The translations under genes and the position numbers were made by a program. DNA of 5,707 nucleotides from Actinomycetes bacterium (GTDB lineage Bacteria > Actinomycetota > Acidimicrobiia > Acidimicrobiales > Acidimicrobiaceae): the NCBI GenBank assembly GCA_021792075.1, contig JAJYVK010000123.1:1-5707 (forward strand), given 5' to 3'. The number at the start of each line of letters is the position of its first letter. Position 1 is the stretch's first letter. Shown one piece after another: positions 1-5,304 of the stretch. A model generated the notes under the pieces. That model saw nothing but the letters and a program-made list of their open reading frames with translations, ran no database searches and had not been told where the DNA came from.

Positions 1-1
1 C

Positions 2-253
2 AATCCAGAATGGACGGACCCTGCCGGGAAGATCCTTCTGGTCGAGCGAAACCTTCCCGATGAACTCTGTGGATCAAAGATCGAATCTCTGAACAGCAAG
101 CAGGCGAGGGTGGTCATGGTGACCAGGGCAAACGTTGCTCGCTTTTCGAATCCTGACCTGATCGGCCAGGAAGGGGACGTTCTGCATATCCTGATTGAGC
201 GTGAAGCCCTCAAGGAGTTCGACGTGCAGCTCTCCAATAAGGAGGCGGAATGA
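2..253 (+). CDS. ceoB: Potassium uptake protein TrkA/CeoB-like, C-terminal part (5' end outside window)
   Basis: The open frame enters from the left edge and runs 83 codons to a TGA at 251-253. The visible protein is the linker and RCK-C (TrkA-C) half of a short Trk regulatory subunit. It begins with an E-W-T-D-P-A-G-K stretch resembling the W-R-D-P-T-G-N segment I recall from mycobacterial CeoB (Rv2691). It continues with the alternating beta-strand pattern of TrkA-C and ends near ILIEREALKEF. In the family, this cytosolic domain binds ligand and gates a TrkH/KtrB-type K+ channel; the Rossmann NAD(H)-binding half would lie upstream of the window. Its stop overlaps the next gene's start (ATGA), the usual ceoB-ceoC layout in actinobacteria, which strongly supports the call. 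The exact paralogue is less certain because only the C-terminal half is visible. Confidence 0.85.
   Translation, partial: NPEWTDPAGKILLVERNLPDELCGSKIESLNSKQARVVMVTRANVARFSNPDLIGQEGDVLHILIEREALKEFDVQLSNKEAE
239..245 (+). promoter_or_regulatory. Ribosome binding site for ceoC inside the ceoB coding end
   Basis: AAGGAGG lies four bases before the ATG at 250 and within the last codons of the upstream gene. Its strength fixes the ATG as the start and indicates translational coupling across the ATGA overlap. Confidence 0.75.
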
Positions 254-915
254 AAGTAGTCATTGCGGGAGCTGGGAATGTGGGGTCATTCATCGCGGAG
301 GACCTGCACAATGCAGGTCACGAGGTCCTTGTCCTGGAACAGGACGATCAGCTCGTAGCCAAGCTCAGCAAACAGATCAACTGCACCTGGGTGGTGGCGG
401 ACGCATGCGAAGTCTCATCGCTGCACAAGGCCGGGGTTGCGGACGCCGACGTGATGGTCGCTGCAACTGGAGATGATGAAGACAACCTCGTGGTATCCCT
501 CCTCGCAAAACAGGAGTTCATGGTGCCGCGGGTCGTAGCGAGAGTCAACCACCCCAAGAACCACTGGCTCTTCAACAAGAGCTGGGGTGTAGACGTGGCA
601 GTATCGACACCTCACCTGCTTTCATCACTTGTCGAAGAGGCGGTGAGCGTCGGCACGCTGGTCCGACTCCTATCCTTCGAGCAATCAGGTGCCCGGTTGG
701 TGGAAGTAACATTGGCCGAGGATTCCCCGGCGGTGGATAGGGAGATAGCACAGGTAGGCATACCTAAAGGTGCGACTATCGTGGCGGTAGTGAGAACCGA
801 CAACATTGTCGTGCCACGCGGAGATACGATCCTGAGAATCGGCGACGAGGTTCTGGCTTTAGTCACCTCAGACACTGAGGAACAGGTGAAACATCTTCTG
901 GTGGGAGGAACATAG
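250..915 (+). CDS. ceoC: Potassium uptake regulatory protein TrkA/CeoC-like
   Basis: This is a complete 221-residue TrkA-type protein, the usual length for the single-RCK-unit actinobacterial form. The Rossmann glycine motif GAGNVG is at residues 7-12, with an acidic residue (E30) at the end of the second strand where the ribose of NAD is normally held. The DAC segment at 51-53, ATGDDEDN at 72-79, VPRVVARVN at 92-100 and WGVDVAVSTP at 112-121 are hallmarks of the TrkA-N domain and match what I recall of Rv2692. Residues about 138-219 form the RCK-C domain. By family knowledge it is a cytosolic subunit that couples nucleotide state to a TrkH/KtrB-type K+ channel; no channel gene is visible here. 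ATG is preceded by a strong ribosome site and overlaps the upstream stop. It is probably co-transcribed with both neighbours. Confidence 0.95.
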   Translation: MKVVIAGAGNVGSFIAEDLHNAGHEVLVLEQDDQLVAKLSKQINCTWVVADACEVSSLHKAGVADADVMVAATGDDEDNLVVSLLAKQEFMVPRVVARVNHPKNHWLFNKSWGVDVAVSTPHLLSSLVEEAVSVGTLVRLLSFEQSGARLVEVTLAEDSPAVDREIAQVGIPKGATIVAVVRTDNIVVPRGDTILRIGDEVLALVTSDTEEQVKHLLVGGT

Positions 916-918
916 GAA
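914..918 (+). promoter_or_regulatory. Ribosome binding site supporting the GTG start of the helicase gene
   Basis: AGGAA overlaps the ceoC stop codon (TAG at 913-915) and lies six bases before the GTG at 925. It supports that GTG rather than a downstream start and suggests coupled translation with ceoC. Confidence 0.6.
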
Positions 919-924
919 CTCAAA

Positions 925-3237
925 GTGGACCTGTCTCAAAAACTCAGACATTTGGATAATTCGCCGGTACTCAAAGGTAGCGGCGAATTCACGTTCATGG
1001 CCGAAATCCCAGCTCGCGAGGGGGTCTATGAGATCCCTCGCGACAACTTTTACCGGGAGGTCACGAAAAACATCTTCCCGAAAGGCCTTTACAAACACCA
1101 GGTTGATGCACTCGAGCTGATCGATAAGGGTCTGAATGTGGTAATCACCACCTCCACCTCTTCTGGAAAATCTCTCTGTTTTCAGCTCCCTGTCGCCAAA
1201 GCGATACTCTCCTCGAAACGCAGGATCCAACGTCCCAAAGCGCTTGTTATCCATCCAACCAAGGCATTGGCCCAAGATCAGGTCAAGAGCTGGTCCAAGC
1301 TCAAGCTTCCCGGAATCCTGGTGAGCGCATTCGACGGTGACAGCAGTGCTGAACACAGGATAAACACCAGGAAGTATGCCGATATTTGGCTCACGAACCC
1401 AGAGATGATCAACTCAGCGATACTGGCAAACCACGGGCAGTACCACGCATTGTTGTCGGGCCTTGATTTCGTGGTCATCGACGAAGCCCATGTTTATCGT
1501 GGCGTCTTTGGGTCGCACGTAGCCAACCTCCTCCGCAGACTCATACGAATTGCAAACCTCTACGGCTCCAATCCACAATTCATCTTTACCTCAGCTACCA
1601 TTGCAAATCCCGCAGAGAGCTGCGGCAAGCTGATCAACCAAGAAGTTGTGGCCATTGAAGAGGACTTTTCTCCGCAAGCTGCCAAGACGATCGCCATTTG
1701 GAAGCCGAGACTCCTAGACGAGACCAGCGGAGCCCGCTCCTCATACACGAGGGCGGCGGCTATGATCTCCTCCTATCTAGCAGCGACAGACCATAGGGTG
1801 ATCACCTTCGTTAGATCGCGGCGCCTGAGCGAGGTTGTCGCGAATGAAGCTCGGGAGATCATTGCCAGCGACAATGAATTCGAGGTCCTCTCCTACCGGG
1901 GCGGCTATTTACCGGTCCAACGCAGAAATGTCGAACAGCTGGTGTCAGATGGTATCACCAAGCTGATTGTGTCCACTTCAGCAATGGAGCTGGGCGTAGA
2001 CATAGGCCATCTCGACGCTGCAGTGATTGCCGGATTCCCAGGTACATTTTCCTCGTTCAGACAGCAGATCGGACGGGTTGGCAGAACCGGGGTTCCCAGC
2101 ACAGCGATCTTGATCTGCAGTCCCGATGCGCTCGATCAGTGGATCAGCTTCTATCCCGACTCCATATTCACCCGGAGCTCGGAACGCGCGATAGTCAACC
2201 CGACTAACCACTACATCCTCAAGGAACACATTGAGGCTGCTTGCTTTGAGAGCCCCCTCCTCCAGCATGAGATTGCACAGTTCAGCGGTCCCACCACCCA
2301 GGACCAAGAGGCGGTTGAAAGGGTGATATCAAAACTCCAAGACGAGAAACTGATTTCACTAAGGGCCGGAAGCTATGCCACCAATTCTCAAAATCCGCCC
2401 CACCATCAAATATCGATGCGCTCTTCAGGGACGAAGCAGGTGCTGATCTCGGCGCAAGACGGCGAGCTGCTGGGAACCATCGAGTACGACAAGGCCCCGT
2501 CAACACTTCACGAGGGGGCGATCTACCTCCACCTTGGGCAAAGCTTCAAAGTGCTCTCACTGGACCTTGGAAACAATCTTGCTGTGGTCGAGCCATTTTG
2601 GGGCAAAGAGCAGACCAAAACCACATTCGACACCTTTTACGAGAACTTCGAGCCTACAAAGAAGACTCTCGGACGGGGCGTTTCGCTATGTCTTGGACCC
2701 AGCAAAATAACACAGGTCGTAACTGGCTACCAGCTCTTGTCACAATCAGGTGAGCTTTTGTCCACCAACAGACTCGAGATGCCCCCAACCGTTCTAGACA
2801 CCACTGCATGGTGGCTGGAGTACGGGCCTGACGCCCTCAAAGAAATACCGGTGACCGAACTTCCCGGTGCTCTGCACGCCGCAGAACACGCGATGATATC
2901 CATGATGCCCATATTCGCAATATGCGACCGGTCGGATATAGGCGGGGTTTCACGAATGCTTCACGCTGACCCGTTTACCGCTGAACTCAAGAACAGCACG
3001 GTCGCCACCATCACAATCTACGACGGCTATCCTGGAGGCATCGGCATAGCAGAACTTGCTCACGAGATAGCACCCCAGCTGATCAGCCAGACAATAGGAT
3101 CGATCCAGTCCTGCGAATGCGATCATGGTTGTCCATCCTGCATACAGAGCCCAAAATGCGGGAACCTGAACTCCCCGCTGAACAAAGCCTTTGCAGTGAC
3201 TCTATTGCAGTCCACGCTGGATCGGCTTGGCGTATAG
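925..3237 (+). CDS. sftH: SF2 DEAH-type DNA helicase with DUF1998 domain (SftH/MrfA/Hrq1 group)
   Basis: A 770-residue superfamily II helicase, close in length to B. subtilis MrfA and mycobacterial SftH. Visible motifs are: Q-like YKHQ 56-59; Walker A TSTSSGKS 76-83; Ia HPTKALAQDQ 110-119; Ib TNPE 157-160; Walker B DEAH 186-189; SAT 223-225; IV ITFVRSRR 293-300; V STSAMELGVDIG 350-361; VI QQIGRVGRTG 380-389. The C-terminal half carries DUF1998 (MZB) signatures: HAAEHAMISMMP at 651-662, YDGYPGGIGIAE at 699-710, and a cysteine cluster (C730, C732, C736, C739, C745) expected to bind zinc. Characterised relatives are 3'-to-5' ssDNA-dependent ATPases/helicases; MrfA acts in mitomycin C damage repair. 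A cytosolic DNA-repair role is therefore likely but inferred. The GTG start has a ribosome site overlapping the ceoC stop, and the gap of nine bases implies an operon with ceoBC. All catalytic motifs are intact. Confidence 0.93.
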   Translation: MDLSQKLRHLDNSPVLKGSGEFTFMAEIPAREGVYEIPRDNFYREVTKNIFPKGLYKHQVDALELIDKGLNVVITTSTSSGKSLCFQLPVAKAILSSKRRIQRPKALVIHPTKALAQDQVKSWSKLKLPGILVSAFDGDSSAEHRINTRKYADIWLTNPEMINSAILANHGQYHALLSGLDFVVIDEAHVYRGVFGSHVANLLRRLIRIANLYGSNPQFIFTSATIANPAESCGKLINQEVVAIEEDFSPQAAKTIAIWKPRLLDETSGARSSYTRAAAMISSYLAATDHRVITFVRSRRLSEVVANEAREIIASDNEFEVLSYRGGYLPVQRRNVEQLVSDGITKLIVSTSAMELGVDIGHLDAAVIAGFPGTFSSFRQQIGRVGRTGVPSTAILICSPDALDQWISFYPDSIFTRSSERAIVNPTNHYILKEHIEAACFESPLLQHEIAQFSGPTTQDQEAVERVISKLQDEKLISLRAGSYATNSQNPPHHQISMRSSGTKQVLISAQDGELLGTIEYDKAPSTLHEGAIYLHLGQSFKVLSLDLGNNLAVVEPFWGKEQTKTTFDTFYENFEPTKKTLGRGVSLCLGPSKITQVVTGYQLLSQSGELLSTNRLEMPPTVLDTTAWWLEYGPDALKEIPVTELPGALHAAEHAMISMMPIFAICDRSDIGGVSRMLHADPFTAELKNSTVATITIYDGYPGGIGIAELAHEIAPQLISQTIGSIQSCECDHGCPSCIQSPKCGNLNSPLNKAFAVTLLQSTLDRLGV

Positions 3238-3257
3238 TGGGTGCAAGTCAGCAATAG

Positions 3258-3285
3258 TTGACCTGATTAAGTCCTAACTCATAAA
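3258..3285 (+). promoter_or_regulatory. Possible sigma-70 promoter for the HAD hydrolase gene
   Basis: TTGACC at 3258-3263 (five of six to the -35 consensus) is followed after 16 bases by CATAAA at 3280-3285 (four of six to TATAAT). Transcription would start about 12-15 bases before the ATG at 3305, giving a very short leader. The -10 box is mediocre, so this is tentative, but it sits in the only spacer (67 bases) between the helicase and the hydrolase. Confidence 0.4.
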
Positions 3286-3304
3286 GAAAGCTTAAGATGA
3301 AACC

Positions 3305-4111
3305 ATGGAGGCTGCCTTCTTTGATCTTGACAAGACCGTAATCGCCAAAGCTTCGATGCTGGCATTCGGGCCGCCTTTCTACAAGGAAGGGCTGATCTCC
3401 CGCCGCACGGTGATCCGTAGCGCTTATGCGCAGCTGGTCTACCACCACATGGGAGCTAACGATCAGAAGCTCGCACGGTTGAGAGAGACGGTCCTCGCCC
3501 TGACTAAGGGTTGGGATCAGAACCGCGTCACCCAGATAGTGACGCGTACTCTTTCCGAGATTGTTGAGCCGCTCATATACCAAGAGGCGCTTGATCTTAT
3601 GGAGTATCACCGAAGCCAAGGTCGACTGATCTATTTGATCTCCGCCTCACCGATCGAGATACTGGCTCCGCTGGGTGAGTTCTTGAATGTCGACGGGGTC
3701 ATCGGCTCGAAGTCAAGGATCGATCCAGATGGCAAATATACCGGCGAGATGGAGTTCTACGCCTACGGACCATACAAAGTGGACGCAATGGTGGAGATCG
3801 CACAGGAACAGGGCATATCTCTCAGTGAGAGCTACGCCTACTCCGATTCGTACACCGACATCCCGATGCTTGAGGCTGTGGGCCATCCGGTGGCGGTCAA
3901 TCCCGACCGGGTACTGACAAAAAGGGCTAAAGAGAACGGTTGGGAAATACTCACGTTTTCCAAGCCTGTACATGTCAAACCCGAAGACCGAAGAGGTACA
4001 AAGTCTCAGACTCTCGCTGCTGGAGCGGCAGCGATCGCTGTCGCGAGCCTAGCAACGGCCACAGGTGTAGCTTTGAGAAAACAACGCCAAGCGCGGTCGA
4101 CTGCACACTGA
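3305..4111 (+). CDS. HAD superfamily subfamily IB hydrolase (SerB-like phosphatase fold) with hydrophobic C-terminus
   Basis: This 268-residue protein carries all four HAD motifs. Motif I is FFDLDKT, with nucleophile D7 and acid/base D9. Motif II is SAS at 113-115 after a hydrophobic strand. Motif III is K158 in YGPYK. Motif IV is YSDSYTDIPML, with metal ligands D181 and D185. The helical cap between motifs I and II, and the overall pattern, are those of the subfamily IB group that includes phosphoserine phosphatase-like proteins. The real substrate cannot be read from sequence. Residues about 236-256 are an Ala/Val/Leu-rich segment followed by RKQRQAR, which could be a weak membrane anchor with a basic cytoplasmic end. 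ATG 3305 is the first start after an in-frame TAA at 3293-3295. No good Shine-Dalgarno sequence precedes it, consistent with the short leader implied by the possible promoter at 3258-3285. Confidence 0.9.
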   Translation: MEAAFFDLDKTVIAKASMLAFGPPFYKEGLISRRTVIRSAYAQLVYHHMGANDQKLARLRETVLALTKGWDQNRVTQIVTRTLSEIVEPLIYQEALDLMEYHRSQGRLIYLISASPIEILAPLGEFLNVDGVIGSKSRIDPDGKYTGEMEFYAYGPYKVDAMVEIAQEQGISLSESYAYSDSYTDIPMLEAVGHPVAVNPDRVLTKRAKENGWEILTFSKPVHVKPEDRRGTKSQTLAAGAAAIAVASLATATGVALRKQRQARSTAH

Positions 4112-4436
4112 AAATACCTCGCTTTGGGCGGATATTCCACAGCGCGCCGCCAATAACCAGAGCAGCTTGTTGAACGCAACTGTCAGGCCGAAGATCGCGA
4201 CAGAGTCCCCTATTGACCCAGTTCGAATTCGACGTCAGCAGTTATCGTTATACGGTGGCTTTGATCTTCTTGGCTGCCACTGCACCCAGAGCCACGATGA
4301 TCAAGAGAAGCAAGAGTTTTTTCATATCCCAAAAGGGTAGTGGCTAAATTAGGCATTCGCTATATCAACGAGAAAAGTTTTTCAAAACAACGACGGACGG
4401 TCCCCCAGCAATACTCACTAAGGTAAAAACACCAAA
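4112..4436. other. Gene-poor spacer between HAD hydrolase and tRNA-Sec
   Basis: About 325 bases contain no ORF of ordinary length. Visible items are a weak inverted repeat CTGTC/GACAG at 4180-4184 and 4199-4203, a 10-base palindrome TCGAATTCGA at 4223-4232, and the 25-codon minus-strand frame described separately. No hairpin with a T-run is present to serve as an obvious terminator for the hydrolase. I could not identify a convincing promoter for the tRNA. TAAGGT at 4419-4424 has the TANNNT form of a -10 box, but no matching -35 was found. Confidence 0.5.
4248..4325 (-). CDS. Possible small single-span membrane peptide (25 aa)
   Basis: The minus strand reads ATG at 4325-4323 to TAA at 4250-4248. 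The peptide starts M-K-K, continues with a 15-residue uninterrupted hydrophobic run (residues 4-18, Leu/Ile/Val/Ala/Gly) and ends with the basic K19-K20-I-K22. This positive-hydrophobic-positive layout is what a tiny membrane protein or leader would look like. It vaguely resembles the MKKLL starts of small actinobacterial membrane proteins such as the DLW-39 family, but it lacks the rest of that family and is shorter. GGGA lies only two bases before the ATG, which is too close for a good ribosome site. A TTGAAA (4382-4377) and TATAGC (4361-4356) pair upstream is spaced 15 bases. A chance ORF of this length is common, so support rests on composition alone. Confidence 0.35.
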   Translation of the reverse strand: MKKLLLLLIIVALGAVAAKKIKATV

Positions 4437-4532
4437 GGAGGTGTATGAGCACCTGGTGGGCTCCCCCGCCTTCAAAGCGGTCGGGACGGGCGAACCCCGT
4501 CCGGCGGGTTCGATTCCCGTCCACCTCCGCCA
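4437..4532 (+). tRNA. selC: Selenocysteine tRNA, tRNA-Sec(TCA)
   Basis: This 96-base tRNA includes an encoded CCA (4530-4532) and discriminator G at 4529. The acceptor stem pairs GGAGGTG (4437-4443) with CACCTCC (4522-4528). The anticodon loop CTTCAAA (4470-4476) has T33 then TCA at 4472-4474, reading UGA, closed by CCGC/GCGG. The long variable arm is a perfect seven-pair stem, GGACGGG/CCCGTCC, with a five-base CGAAC loop. The T arm has five pairs (one G-T) around TTCGATT. The D arm is long (about six pairs with one irregularity) with a tiny GGT-containing loop. Together with the total length of about 95, these are diagnostic of bacterial tRNA-Sec rather than a tRNA-Ser or suppressor. It is charged with serine, converted to selenocysteine by SelA and delivered by SelB; neither gene is in the window. 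Confidence 0.95.
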
Positions 4533-4811
4533 AAAGGACTCGTTACCCACGAATACGTTAATTCCCCCCTTGATTTTCTGGTAATTGCACGATAAAACCT
4601 TTATAAGGCTAAAGACGGAATTTTCCGGGATCTCATGAATGTATGGCAACGCAGAGAATGAGACGTGGGAAGGGCATATCTCCTGGTTAATGTAGCCAGG
4701 TTTACCGGCGATAGACCAATGATTGTGGAAAGAGCTAGATTGGGAGTCAATCGGATATATCCCAGAAGATCAGGTAACTGAGTTTGAGCCTCGTCAAAGA
4801 AATCGAATGGA
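4533..4811. other. Spacer downstream of tRNA-Sec with no convincing gene
   Basis: The stretch is interrupted by stops in all plus frames, and its minus-strand frames show no recognisable protein. It contains a small inverted repeat CCTT-TAT-AAGG at 4598-4608, whose centre also reads as a TATAAG -10-like hexamer without a partner -35. It also contains the hairpin at 4682-4700. No copy of the tRNA 3' end, which would mark an attachment site, was found here, and no insertion-sequence terminal repeat could be recognised. Confidence 0.5.
4682..4700 (+). terminator. Short hairpin, possible weak terminator
   Basis: CCTGGTTA and TAGCCAGG can pair over eight positions (one G-U) with a three-base ATG loop, followed by TTTACC. 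The stem is good but the T-run is only three long, so termination would be weak. It lies about 150 bases after tRNA-Sec and 118 bases before the ISL3-like gene, so it could equally be an unrelated structure. Confidence 0.3.
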
Positions 4812-4812
4812 G
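4809..4812 (+). promoter_or_regulatory. Ribosome binding site favouring ATG 4818
   Basis: GGAG ends five bases before ATG 4818. It overlaps the alternative in-frame GTG at 4812-4814, so it cannot serve that codon and favours the ATG. Confidence 0.5.
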
Positions 4813-4817
4813 TGAGT

Positions 4818-5276
4818 ATGTCCGAGAGAGAAGAGGTAGAACAAGCCATTGAAAGCCTTGGCGAGTTACGGCTGCTCGACTATCACACCGTGGGTGATGA
4901 GATAGTCGCGCAAGTTGAAACTCTCAAAAAGCCAGTTTACTGCCCAATTTGCGGCAGTGTTGCCGAGCCAAAAGACCGCAGGACCTCGACAATCCGTGAT
5001 CTTCCGATAGGCAACAAACCGTTGGTAATCCTTTGGAAGAAGAGGGTTTGGAGCTGCACAAATCCAGACTGTCCTCAAGTAACCTGGACGGAGACGGCGG
5101 ACTGGGTGAGTTCAAGGCACTCGCTTACCAACAGAGCCAAGCTTGATTTGGCGCGGCAAGCACTTGTTGAAAAGGTATCAGTCGCTCAACTGGCCCAAAA
5201 GTGGAAGATCTCCTGGTCGACTGCTATGAGCTCGATCAGGGAAGTCCAAGATCAAATCAAGGCGACTTCGTCGTAG
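4818..5276 (+). CDS. ISL3-family transposase N-terminal fragment (zinc finger plus HTH), DDE domain absent
   Basis: The 152-residue product (154 if the GTG at 4812 is used) matches the N-terminal region of actinobacterial ISL3 transposases. An introductory beta segment is followed by a zinc-ribbon (zf-ISL3) with C-P-I-C (C44, C47, numbered from the GTG) and C-x4-C (C82, C87). Between them lies RTSTIRDLPIGNKP, the typical R-x-x-x-x-R-D-L-P turn, followed by WKKRVW and the conserved T-W-T-E-T. A helix-turn-helix covers about 122-146. Full transposases are roughly 400 residues or more and continue into a DDE catalytic domain. Here a TAG follows directly after the HTH, and only 28 bases remain before the sigma gene. 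I infer either a decayed insertion sequence or a retained DNA-binding domain; the frame has no internal stop. I could not identify terminal inverted repeats. Confidence 0.75.
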   Translation: MSEREEVEQAIESLGELRLLDYHTVGDEIVAQVETLKKPVYCPICGSVAEPKDRRTSTIRDLPIGNKPLVILWKKRVWSCTNPDCPQVTWTETADWVSSRHSLTNRAKLDLARQALVEKVSVAQLAQKWKISWSTAMSSIREVQDQIKATSS

Positions 5277-5304
5277 TGCTCTGCTTACTCAAAGAATTCA
5301 GGTG

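Noticed and set aside
195..476. 93-codon plus-strand ORF overlapping ceoB and ceoC in another frame
   Set aside because: Low-complexity Arg/Ser/Gly composition typical of a shifted frame of ceoC, whose own frame is certain.
868..1356. 162-codon minus-strand ORF opposite ceoC and the helicase N-terminus
   Set aside because: It is antisense to two genes with unmistakable protein motifs and shows no recognisable domain.
3248..3619. 123-codon minus-strand ORF opposite the HAD hydrolase start
   Set aside because: It overlaps the conserved motif I region of a clear HAD protein and has no domain signal of its own.
4109..4156. Possible selenocysteine readthrough of the hydrolase TGA stop, adding 14 codons to the TAA at 4154-4156
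   Set aside because: Although tRNA-Sec lies nearby, the hydrolase already has all four HAD motifs. The added residues have no recognisable motif, and no SECIS-like hairpin is evident just after the TGA.
4223..4232. Perfect 10-base palindrome TCGAATTCGA as a possible operator
   Set aside because: Single short palindrome far from any convincing promoter; expected by chance at this scale.
4434..4443. AAAGGAGGTG reads as a near-perfect Shine-Dalgarno sequence
   Set aside because: It is the 5' acceptor strand of the tRNA with the bases before it, and no open frame of significance follows.
4365..4649. 94-codon minus-strand ORF across the tRNA
   Set aside because: Much of its translation is the antisense of the tRNA-Sec gene, a well-known source of spurious proteins. 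The tRNA folds convincingly on the plus strand.
4601..4849. 82-codon minus-strand ORF in the spacer and ISL3-like start
   Set aside because: No recognisable domain, weak composition, and it overlaps the start of the ISL3-like gene.
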